From: an uncultured Bacteroidales bacterium
GTDB taxonomy: Bacteria; Bacteroidota; Bacteroidia; Bacteroidales; UBA932
Reading direction: 5' to 3'
DNA: 8,705 nucleotides
Assembly (NCBI GenBank): GCA_937906795.1
Contig: CALCUQ010000146.1
Location: forward strand, 1-8,705
Part shown: piece after piece, positions 1-6,481 of the stretch
Layout: each line of letters starts with the position of its first letter
How positions within the stretch are numbered: position 1 is the first letter of the stretch
Position numbers and translations under genes: made by a program
The notes under the pieces: generated by a model
Told to the model about the DNA's origin: nothing
Seen by the model: the letters and a program-made list of their open reading frames with translations, nothing else
The model's database searches: none

Positions 1-131
1 AGAATGATATTGTAATTAAAAAGAAAGAACGGAAAGGAAAATGTACTTGTCAACAAACTTCATTTGAATACAATGGTCACGAGAAGGTTTTAGTTGGAAA
101 AACTGGAGATGAAAATCCATTTACAGTGAAA
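1..131 (+). other. unidentified segment left of a pepP junction, plus-strand open frame
   Basis: This stretch does not continue the aminopeptidase gene that lies to its right. Read on the plus strand from base 3, it has no stop codon through the whole segment (43 codons); the frame runs on antisense into the aminopeptidase gene and stops at TGA 279-281. The other two plus frames stop within the first 15 bases, and all three minus frames contain stops. The predicted peptide is lysine-rich at first, has a Cys-Thr-Cys pair at about codons 14-16, and later reads YNGHEKVLVGKTGDENPFTV, which looks like plausible folded protein rather than random translation. I do not recognise the family. It could be the inside of a gene on an inserted element or on a rearranged neighbouring region, or the product of a mis-join in assembly. 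Both ends of any such gene lie outside what can be judged here. Confidence 0.35.
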
Positions 132-623
132 AGAATACTTGTTTTCCAAATGAATAACAGGTTTGAACTCCAGAGCAGGTCTTCCCGTCCATATTTGCGA
201 AAATATGTCGTCTGTAATCACTATACTGCAATTGGGCATTTTATACTTAAGATCCATATATTCCCTATAAGAGAACAATGATCCGTCTATAGCAACTTTA
301 CACCCATAAGGATACTGATAGTGAATCCACTCCTCTATTGTTGGAGTCCCAGGCATTTTAAGTTTCATCAATCTTATATCGCTTCCCTTCAATTGATTCT
401 GTGCCTGAATAAAATAACGTGAATCTGTCCATAATGCCGCACCGGAAAGAGTTACCACCAAAGTACCTGCCGAACCGTCAAATCCGCTTAACCACTCTCT
501 TACTTTGTAGTAATTTTGAGTATATTCCCCAAAATGAGGATCATTAGTAGGTATAATAACAGCAGAAACCCCCATTTCTGAGAGTTTCTGCCTTAGCATA
601 CCTAATGCTTCTTTTCTATACAT
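90..623 (-). CDS. Xaa-Pro aminopeptidase (M24B), N-terminal fragment, broken
   Basis: This is the amino-terminal part of an aminopeptidase P type enzyme, which removes an N-terminal residue preceding proline. The family in Bacteroidota is usually about 590 residues; only about 164 genuine residues remain. Visible creatinase-N-like motifs are TNDPHFGEY (26-34), REWLSGFDGSAGT (43-55) and ALWTDSRYFIQA (63-74), followed by PGTP at 91-94 and a conserved-looking VIHLENKYS at 156-164. After Ser164, where family members continue with Gly-Glu and a charged helix, the frame turns into unrelated residues and ends at residue 177. The whole catalytic M24 domain with its metal ligands is absent, so this piece cannot be an active peptidase. 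No other minus frame left of the junction resembles the missing part, so a simple frameshift does not explain it. The ATG lies 7 bp after the nagB stop, suggesting cotranscription with nagB. Family identity is secure; whether the break is biological is not. Confidence 0.85.
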   Translation of the reverse strand: MYRKEALGMLRQKLSEMGVSAVIIPTNDPHFGEYTQNYYKVREWLSGFDGSAGTLVVTLSGAALWTDSRYFIQAQNQLKGSDIRLMKLKMPGTPTIEEWIHYQYPYGCKVAIDGSLFSYREYMDLKYKMPNCSIVITDDIFSQIWTGRPALEFKPVIHLENKYSFHCKWIFISSFSN

Positions 624-630
624 AAATCAA

Positions 631-1443
631 TTATTTAAGTAAAGATGCAGCATCAAGATTATTTTTCTCAATATCTTTAAAGTAGTTTACTGTACCAACT
701 TTAAGCTCAATTGTAGCAGCATCGTCACAAACAATAATTCCTTTTGGATGTGTTTGAAGAACGCTAACTGTCCACATATGGTTAACAGCACCCTCAACTG
801 CGTGATACAATGCTCTTGCTTTTGCATGTCCGTTAGCAAGGATAAGAACCTCTTCTGAATCCATAATTGTACCAACACCTACTGTAAGAGCTGTTTTAGG
901 AACAAGATTGATATCATTACCAAAGAAACGTGAGTTTGCAATAATTGTATCTGTAGTCAAAGATTTAACTCTGGTTCTTGAGCTTAGAGATGAACCTGGC
1001 TCATTGAATGCAATATGGCCATCTGGTCCAATACCGCCCATAAACAATTTGATACCACCATATGATTTGATTTTAGCCTCATATCTTGCACACTCAGCCT
1101 CTGGATCCTCTGCATTACCATTAAGAATATTTACATTCTCTTTCTTAATGTCAATGTGTTGGAAGAAGTTTTTCCACATAAAAGTATGGTAGCTCTCCTC
1201 ATGATCCTCTGGAAGACCAATGTACTCATCCATATTGAATGTAACCACATTAGCAAAAGAAACTTTACCCTCTTTGTGCAGTCTGATAAGTTCTTTGTAT
1301 GTTCCTAGTGGAGTAGAACCTGTAGGCAAACCCAAAACATAAGGTTTCTCTGGAGTTGGAGCAAATTCATTAATTTTCTTCACAATGTACGCAGCAGCCC
1401 ATTGAGACAATTTTGAATACGACTCTTGAATTACTAATCTCAT
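631..1443 (-). CDS. nagB: glucosamine-6-phosphate deaminase NagB
   Basis: NagB converts glucosamine 6-phosphate to fructose 6-phosphate and ammonia in the cytoplasm, the last step that brings N-acetylglucosamine or glucosamine into glycolysis. The 270-residue protein is close to the 266 residues of the E. coli enzyme and aligns almost without gaps: the phosphate-binding GLPTGSTP is at 38-45, FNMDEY at 69-74 (catalytic Asp72), and DGHIAFNEPGS at 141-151 supplies Asp141, His143 and Glu148, the same numbers as in E. coli. Arg172 and Lys208 also fall where the E. coli allosteric and phosphate-binding residues lie, so allosteric control by N-acetylglucosamine 6-phosphate is possible but not proven. 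It is a single-domain NagB, without the extra C-terminal domain found in some longer Bacteroidota homologues. The gene follows recN after 40 bp of very AT-rich sequence and is followed 7 bp later by the aminopeptidase fragment. No nagA, nagE or amino-sugar regulator is nearby. Confidence 0.96.
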   Translation of the reverse strand: MRLVIQESYSKLSQWAAAYIVKKINEFAPTPEKPYVLGLPTGSTPLGTYKELIRLHKEGKVSFANVVTFNMDEYIGLPEDHEESYHTFMWKNFFQHIDIKKENVNILNGNAEDPEAECARYEAKIKSYGGIKLFMGGIGPDGHIAFNEPGSSLSSRTRVKSLTTDTIIANSRFFGNDINLVPKTALTVGVGTIMDSEEVLILANGHAKARALYHAVEGAVNHMWTVSVLQTHPKGIIVCDDAATIELKVGTVNYFKDIEKNNLDAASLLK

Positions 1444-1483
1444 AATTAAAGCTTTTTATATAATTATTATTTAAATTTTCTGT

Positions 1484-3100
1484 TTAGTTCCACCTTAACA
1501 ACTCTTTTGCATTTTCAATGGCCGCAGCAGTAAGACTACTGCCACTAAGCATTCTGGCTATCTCATTAACCCTTTCTTCACCGCTAATTTCCCTTATCTT
1601 TGATTTAGCAGCCATCTTATCATCAAACTCCTTATAAACAAGCAAATGAGTTGTACCTTTACTTGCAATCTGCGGCAAATGGGTTATGGCAAAAATCTGC
1701 ATATTCTCTCCCATCTGGCCTATCATATTTCCCATTTTATCTGCTATACTCCCCGACACACCTGTATCAATCTCATCAAAAATCATTGTAGGCATCCCAG
1801 TATATTGGGCCATAAGAGCTTTAATGCACAACATGATTCTTGAAAGTTCTCCTCCCGATGCAACTTTTTGCAAAGGTATAGGTTTTTTCTCCCCATTGGC
1901 AGAAAAAAGGAAAACAATCTCATCTTTCCCATACAATTTGCAATTTGCAGAGGGCAAAAGCGAAATTTCAAACACTGCATAAGGCATCTGAAGTTCCCTT
2001 ACCTTATCCTGCAACACTTTTTGCAACCCTCCTACTGCATCTTTACGTTTTTTTGTCAGCTGTGCAGCCAATTTGTCTCTTTGAAGAGTTAAAGTATCAA
2101 TCTCCTTGCATAGAGATTCCTTTCTGTCATTTGACAGTGCAGCACTCTGCAACTGTGAATCCAACTCCTCTCTAATACCAATCAATTCTCCCACACTCTG
2201 TACAGAATGTTTTCTCATCAGAGAATACAACAATGCTATTCTTTGATCTGTCTGCTCCAAAAGCTCCGGAGAACAGATTACCCCTTCTGCTGCATCTTCC
2301 AGCTCCTGCTCAATATCCTTACACTCTATTCTGCAACTGTCGAGTCTTTGAGACAGTTCCAACAAATTAGAGTCAAAATCAGAATTCTTTGCCAGCAAAC
2401 CAGATGCCTCTTTGAGATTCTGTACAATAGAACCGCCAAAGGGTCTCATAAGTTCAAGTGCCTGATATAGTGAACTCCTTATTTGCTGGGCATTAGCCAA
2501 TTTCTTTTGCTTTGCCTCAAGCTCTTCAAGTTCATCATCAACTAACTTTGCCTCAAGCAATTGCTCCAGCTGAAACTGCTTGTAATCCCTCTCTCTTTCG
2601 TTTGAGGCTATTTGCTCATCAAGTTTTACAAGTTCACCTTTCAACCCATTCAACTTACTATATACTGCCTGATACTCACGCAATATATCCACACTGCCGG
2701 CAAAATAGTCAAGCACATTCATCTGATACTGCTCATTGGAGAGCAACAAATGCTGATGCTGAGCATGTATATCAATTATTTTTGAGGAAATTTGAGTGAG
2801 TGATGCCACTGATGCAGGCTCATCATTTATAAAACTTCTGCTCCTGCCATTTGCCCCCACTACCCTTCTTAATATAATTTCCTCCCCTTCATGTTCAAAC
2901 TCACCCTCAACTACACAATTCTTTGTGGTATCCTTAATAACAGAAGAATCTGCTTTTGCACCAAGCAATAAAGATAACGCTCCCAGTAGAATTGATTTTC
3001 CTGCTCCAGTTTCTCCAGTAATTATTATCAGGCCATCTGGGAACTCAATTTCCAGATTCTCAATTAGAGCATAATTTTGTATAGTGAGTTTCTTTAACAT
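1484..3100 (-). CDS. recN: DNA repair protein RecN
   Basis: RecN is an SMC-like cytoplasmic ATPase that acts early in recombinational repair of double-strand breaks. The 538-residue product has the expected order: Walker A GETGAGKS at 29-36 near the N-terminus, the Q-loop-like IDIHAQHQHLLL at 109-120, a long central coiled-coil region (about 140-365, rich in Leu, Glu, Gln and Lys), then the ABC signature SGGELSRIML at 415-424, Walker B MIFDEIDTGVSG at 439-450 and the switch histidine in THLPQIA (474-480). Length is normal for the family (E. coli 553). The ATG overlaps the coaBC stop codon by one base (TAATG), so translation is probably coupled to coaBC. No LexA box or other damage-responsive operator is visible in front of it, as there is no intergenic space; expression presumably depends on the upstream operon promoter. 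Confidence 0.97.
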   Translation of the reverse strand: MLKKLTIQNYALIENLEIEFPDGLIIITGETGAGKSILLGALSLLLGAKADSSVIKDTTKNCVVEGEFEHEGEEIILRRVVGANGRSRSFINDEPASVASLTQISSKIIDIHAQHQHLLLSNEQYQMNVLDYFAGSVDILREYQAVYSKLNGLKGELVKLDEQIASNERERDYKQFQLEQLLEAKLVDDELEELEAKQKKLANAQQIRSSLYQALELMRPFGGSIVQNLKEASGLLAKNSDFDSNLLELSQRLDSCRIECKDIEQELEDAAEGVICSPELLEQTDQRIALLYSLMRKHSVQSVGELIGIREELDSQLQSAALSNDRKESLCKEIDTLTLQRDKLAAQLTKKRKDAVGGLQKVLQDKVRELQMPYAVFEISLLPSANCKLYGKDEIVFLFSANGEKKPIPLQKVASGGELSRIMLCIKALMAQYTGMPTMIFDEIDTGVSGSIADKMGNMIGQMGENMQIFAITHLPQIASKGTTHLLVYKEFDDKMAAKSKIREISGEERVNEIARMLSGSSLTAAAIENAKELLRWN

Positions 3101-4299
3101 TACATCAGGCTTTCAATATTATCCAAAATATCTTTCGCTACATCCTGTTTCCTTTTTAGCTCATACTCTTTTGGTTGCTGAGCATTTTTGAAAAACATTG
3201 TAACCTTGTTTGTATCCCAACCAAAACCTGCGCCCGCATCCTGCATAGAATTAAGGACTATCATATCCAGATTCTTCCTTATCAGTTTGTCCTGCGCGTT
3301 TTGTTTTTCATTATTTGTTTCCAGTGCAAATCCCACAGATATGCAACCCTGAGGTTTGTTTTCACCTACCCACGCTGCAATATCTTTTGTAGGGGTAAGT
3401 TCAAGATTATAGTTCTCCTTTCCCCTTTTTACTTTTTGTGTTTCCTGCCTTGCTACTGTAAAATCAGCAACCGCAGCACACAAAACAATTATATCAGAAG
3501 AAGAAGTATATTCAACTGTTTTTTCAAACATCTCCCTGGCAGAAACAACATCAACCACCTCAACATTAGGGTGTTCCAGTTTTAAATTAACCGGTCCGCT
3601 TACCATAGTAACCTTAGCGCCCCTGCTCGCAGCCTCCTTTGCAATACTGTAGGCCATCTTCCCCGACGAATGGTTGGTTATATATCTCACCGGGTCTATA
3701 GCCTCTCTTGTAGGGCCCGCTGTAAGGAGTAACTTCTTCCCTTTAAGAGAAGAATCATCTGTAAGCAGAGAATCCACTATCTGAGCAATTTTCTCCGGCT
3801 CCTCCATTCGGCCTTTTCCCTCAAGACCGCTTGCCAGTTCCCCACTCTCGGGTTCAATAACAGTTACACCTCTGCTTCTTAGAATATTCAGATTCTCCTG
3901 GGTAGATGGATGTTTATACATATCCAGATCCATAGCAGGCGCCACAGCCACCTTGCATCTTGCAGACAAATATGTGGTAAGCAGCAAGTTGTCAGCAATT
4001 CCATTTACCATTTTACCTATAGTATTTGCTGTACAAGGTGCTATAAGATATAAATCTGCCCATAATCCCAATGAGACATGACTGTTCCAATCGCCATTCT
4101 CCGGATTATAAAAATCTACCAGAATAGGATTTTTGGAAAGTGTAGCCATGGTTAAAGGGGTGATAAATTGTTTTGCCATTGGAGTCATAACAACTTTCAC
4201 CTCTGCACCCTCTTTAACAAGGGCTCTAACCAAAATTGCACACTTATAGGCAGCGATACTGCCGGTAATGCCCAATATTATATGTTTTCCCTTTAGCAT
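3100..4299 (-). CDS. coaBC: bifunctional phosphopantothenoylcysteine decarboxylase / phosphopantothenate-cysteine ligase CoaBC
   Basis: CoaBC performs two consecutive steps of coenzyme A synthesis: CTP-dependent joining of 4'-phosphopantothenate to cysteine (CoaB, C-terminal) and FMN-dependent decarboxylation to 4'-phosphopantetheine (CoaC, N-terminal). The 399-residue length is typical. The CoaC half (about 1-180) starts with the flavoprotein motif GITGSIAAYK (10-19), has the catalytic histidine in SHVSLG (His74) and a PAMD motif at 121-124. The CoaB half (about 187-399) shows LLTAGPTREAIDPVRYITNHSSGK-like sequence from 191, with TNHSSGKMA at 208-216, the AAVADF motif at 275-280 and nearby lysines 289 and 291 equivalent to the E. 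coli Lys289 region. Two residues differ from the E. coli enzyme: Asn125 is Asp124 here, and the loop that carries Cys158 there has no cysteine (ELASGLEGKGRM, 154-165). The gene begins 13 bp after rpoZ, a pairing conserved across many phyla. Confidence 0.96.
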   Translation of the reverse strand: MLKGKHIILGITGSIAAYKCAILVRALVKEGAEVKVVMTPMAKQFITPLTMATLSKNPILVDFYNPENGDWNSHVSLGLWADLYLIAPCTANTIGKMVNGIADNLLLTTYLSARCKVAVAPAMDLDMYKHPSTQENLNILRSRGVTVIEPESGELASGLEGKGRMEEPEKIAQIVDSLLTDDSSLKGKKLLLTAGPTREAIDPVRYITNHSSGKMAYSIAKEAASRGAKVTMVSGPVNLKLEHPNVEVVDVVSAREMFEKTVEYTSSSDIIVLCAAVADFTVARQETQKVKRGKENYNLELTPTKDIAAWVGENKPQGCISVGFALETNNEKQNAQDKLIRKNLDMIVLNSMQDAGAGFGWDTNKVTMFFKNAQQPKEYELKRKQDVAKDILDNIESLM

Positions 4300-4312
4300 A
4301 AGGGTTACTTAT

Positions 4313-4630
4313 TTAAGCCTCTATTTTTCTAGAATATATTTCACCAGACTGGAACTCTTTGATAGCAACAAGTGTTGGCTTAGGCAATTTCTCGTAATGA
4401 CGTGAAATCTCTATTTGCTCTCTATTCTCAAATGTTTCCTCAAGAGTATCTGCATATGATGAGAACTCCTCAAGTTTAGCACTTAGCTCAAGTTTAACCT
4501 CAGCTGCTATCTGATTTGCTCTCTTTGCAATAATCATTGTTGACTCATAAATATTGCCTGTTGGCTCTGCCAACTCAGATAAATTTCTGGTAACAGTATT
4601 ACTGTAAACTTTGTACTCTTTTTTCTCCAT
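4313..4630 (-). CDS. rpoZ: DNA-directed RNA polymerase omega subunit (RpoZ/Rpb6 family, Bacteroidota type)
   Basis: This small 105-residue protein matches the Bacteroidota form of the RNA polymerase omega subunit, which binds the beta-prime subunit and helps polymerase assembly and stability. Key features are TGNIYES (24-30), the omega core motif AKRANQI (35-41), FENREQIEISRHYEKLPKP (67-85) and the Lys-Pro...Ala...Glu...Gly pattern at its C-terminus. The frame is open for a further 40 codons upstream, to an ATG at 4750, but that extension overlaps the end of bamD and has an unconserved basic composition, so I place the start at the ATG at 4628-4630. This leaves a 22-bp gap after bamD and gives the length usual for the family. 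The position between bamD and coaBC agrees with the usual gene order of the phylum. Confidence 0.9.
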   Translation of the reverse strand: MEKKEYKVYSNTVTRNLSELAEPTGNIYESTMIIAKRANQIAAEVKLELSAKLEEFSSYADTLEETFENREQIEISRHYEKLPKPTLVAIKEFQSGEIYSRKIEA

Positions 4631-4652
4631 TTTATTATATTGTATCTCTAAA

Positions 4653-5468
4653 TTATTCTTCTGATTGTTTTTTCCCCGATTTTGTATATTTCTCAGATTT
4701 GCTGAAACACTCATCCAGTTCTGCTCTATACTTGCTCTCCGGATACTCACTCACAAACAGGTAGTAATCATCAACAAAATCCATATATCTCTCCTTTTGC
4801 CTCTCCTGGATACTGTTCAAAGCATATTTGTAAGAAGACATGGCAGCATAATACAGAATCTGCTCTCTATACTGGTTCTCGGCATTCTCTTTAAGAACAT
4901 TCTTTAACGCATATCTGGATGCTTTATAATCCTGCATTGTATAGTAAAGTTTTGCAGATTCAAAACTTTTTCTTTCCAATCTCTCCACAAGATCTTTCAT
5001 CATTTGCTGACATTCTGCATAATACTCACTGTTAGGATAATTATACATAAACTCGCTCATAATTGCCATAGCCTTTCTTGTAGGAGTTGGATCAAGTTCA
5101 TATCTGTATGTGCTTTCATACAAACATTTAACTCTAAAATAGGCACCTTTCTCTGCAAAGACACTTCTTGGATATACTTCAATGAATTTTGCCAGAATGG
5201 TTTCCGCACTCTGATAGTCTTTCCAATTGAAAGTACTCAAACCGTGATAAAAGGCAACAGTATCCTCTTGAGGTGTACCCTGAACGGCAAGGTTCAGATT
5301 ATCAAAAAGTTCAATAGCTCTCTTATATCTCTTCTCCTTAAAATACTGCAAAGCCAACTGATACTTTTTGTCTGTATCGTTACTGTTCATAATTTTCTCA
5401 TACTGAGAGGCACAAGAAGAAAATACCACTGATATTACAACAAATGCAAATAAAATCTGTTTTCTCAT
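4653..5468 (-). CDS. bamD: outer membrane assembly lipoprotein BamD
   Basis: BamD is the essential TPR lipoprotein of the BAM complex, anchored to the inner face of the outer membrane, where it helps BamA fold beta-barrel proteins. The 271-residue product begins with a lipoprotein signal peptide: Met-Arg-Lys, a hydrophobic stretch at 5-16, and a lipobox FSSC with the modified cysteine at 19. Behind it come helical repeats of TPR type at roughly 33-60, 70-100, 107-145, 168-192 and 202-240, including the recurring pattern of a Tyr-Pro helix end (YP at 99-100, 144-145 and 242-243). The C-terminus is charged and basic to acidic. It is a little longer than E. coli BamD (245). It follows trxB after 56 bp with no recognisable promoter box and precedes rpoZ by 22 bp. 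Confidence 0.93.
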   Translation of the reverse strand: MRKQILFAFVVISVVFSSCASQYEKIMNSNDTDKKYQLALQYFKEKRYKRAIELFDNLNLAVQGTPQEDTVAFYHGLSTFNWKDYQSAETILAKFIEVYPRSVFAEKGAYFRVKCLYESTYRYELDPTPTRKAMAIMSEFMYNYPNSEYYAECQQMMKDLVERLERKSFESAKLYYTMQDYKASRYALKNVLKENAENQYREQILYYAAMSSYKYALNSIQERQKERYMDFVDDYYLFVSEYPESKYRAELDECFSKSEKYTKSGKKQSEE

Positions 5469-5524
5469 CTGAATATACTTTTACTAAGTGCTGTCTAGCA
5501 AATAATGAACCAAATTTCAGAATC

Positions 5525-6457
5525 CTAATTCTCTTGCAAGAATTTTTCTGCATCCATTGCAGCTCTGCATCCGCTGGCTGCAGCTACAATTGCTTGTCTG
5601 TAAATTGGATCCTGAACATCTCCTGCCGCAAAAACACCAGGCACATTTGTCTTTTGAGTTTTTCCGTCGGTGATTATATATCCCTCCTGATTAGTCTCCA
5701 AATATGGTTTGAACACTTCTGAATTAGGATGATGCCCAATAGCCAAGAAAAATCCATGGATACTTATCTGACTCTCCTCATTGGTTTTGTTGTTTATTAA
5801 AGCTGCACCTGTAACACCAAACTCATCACCCAGAATTTCTTTAGTATTGGTATTCCAAAGCACTTGAATATTAGGTGTATTGAATACTCTCTCCTGCATA
5901 GCTTTAGATGCTCTCAAAACATCGCGTCTTACAATAAGGTATACCTTGTTGCACAAGCCGGCCAAGTATGTTGCCTCTTCACAAGCTGTATCTCCACCTC
6001 CAACAACTGCTACATCTTTCTTTCTATAAAAGAAACCGTCACATGTTGCACAAGCCGACACACCCTGACCTCTGAATTTTTCCTCCGATGGCAATCCAAG
6101 ATATTTTGCAGTTGCACCTGTAGAAACAATAAGTGTTTCTGCCTCAATCTGTTTGTCACCATCTATCTCCAATACAAAAGGTCTTTTTGAAAGATCTGCT
6201 TTTGTTACTGAACCATATCTTACTTGAGCGCCAAAACGTTGTGCCTGTTTCTTTAAATCCTCCATCAAGTCATTTCCGGTCACTCCTTGAGGATATCCCG
6301 GGAAATTATCTATTTCTGTTGTTGTTGTCAATTGTCCTCCTGGTTGATTTCCCTCATACACAACAGGATTAAGATTAGCTCTGGACGCATAAATTGCGGC
6401 GGTGTACCCTGCCGGGCCACTGCCAACTATCAAACATTTTACTTTTTCCACTGTCAT
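5525..6457 (-). CDS. trxB: thioredoxin-disulfide reductase TrxB
   Basis: TrxB is the cytoplasmic FAD enzyme that uses NADPH to reduce thioredoxin and so maintains protein thiols, ribonucleotide reduction and peroxide defence. The 310-residue length is that of the low-molecular-weight bacterial type. Motifs in order: FAD-binding GSGPAGYTAAIYASRANL (12-29), the redox-active CATC at 136-139, the NADPH-binding GGGDTACEEA (153-162) with the following VRRD-LRASK (176-185) whose arginines contact the NADP phosphate, and the second FAD motif GVFAAGD (274-280). The pair of arginines and the GGGDTA sequence argue for NADPH rather than NADH use. All catalytic residues are intact. Its start is 24 bp after the membrane-protein gene upstream, and that gap contains a TAAATTTG box that could give it its own promoter. 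Confidence 0.97.
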   Translation of the reverse strand: MTVEKVKCLIVGSGPAGYTAAIYASRANLNPVVYEGNQPGGQLTTTTEIDNFPGYPQGVTGNDLMEDLKKQAQRFGAQVRYGSVTKADLSKRPFVLEIDGDKQIEAETLIVSTGATAKYLGLPSEEKFRGQGVSACATCDGFFYRKKDVAVVGGGDTACEEATYLAGLCNKVYLIVRRDVLRASKAMQERVFNTPNIQVLWNTNTKEILGDEFGVTGAALINNKTNEESQISIHGFFLAIGHHPNSEVFKPYLETNQEGYIITDGKTQKTNVPGVFAAGDVQDPIYRQAIVAAASGCRAAMDAEKFLQEN

Positions 6458-6473
6458 ATTTTAAAATATCCTG

Positions 6474-6481
6474 CAAATTTA
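6474..6481 (-). promoter_or_regulatory. candidate -7 promoter box (TAAATTTG) for trxB
   Basis: The minus strand reads TAAATTTGCA immediately after the stop codon of the upstream gene, matching the TAnnTTTG -7 element of Bacteroidota sigma-ABfr promoters. Transcription would begin within about 13 bases of the trxB ATG, a very short leader. I could not find a good TTG-type -33 element at the right distance, so this is a weak call and trxB may simply be read from upstream. Confidence 0.35.

Noticed and set aside
90..134. Simple frameshift as the cause of the short aminopeptidase
   Set aside because: None of the three minus frames between 1 and 131 contains the Gly-Glu...Lys-Leu...Ile-Arg type continuation expected of the family.
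908..1192. Plus-strand open frame opposite nagB
   Set aside because: It is antisense to a nagB gene whose catalytic residues are all in place; the peptide has no recognisable domain.
1444..1483. Promoter for nagB in the 40-bp gap after recN
   Set aside because: The gap is almost all A and T but contains no TAnnTTTG match on the minus strand, so cotranscription with recN is as likely.
1646..3074. Several plus-strand open frames of 65-98 codons opposite recN
   Set aside because: They lie entirely antisense to a well-supported recN frame, have no family resemblance, and are rich in residues expected from reading leucine- and glutamate-rich coiled-coil codons backwards.
4631..4750. A 40-codon N-terminal extension of the omega subunit frame starting at ATG 4748-4750
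   Set aside because: It overlaps the bamD coding end, is basic and Asn-rich without family resemblance, and the omega homology begins right after the internal ATG at 4628-4630.
5469..5524. Promoter for bamD in the 56-bp gap after trxB
   Set aside because: The closest matches (ATTATTTG and GAAATTTG on the minus strand) miss the invariant TA of the consensus.
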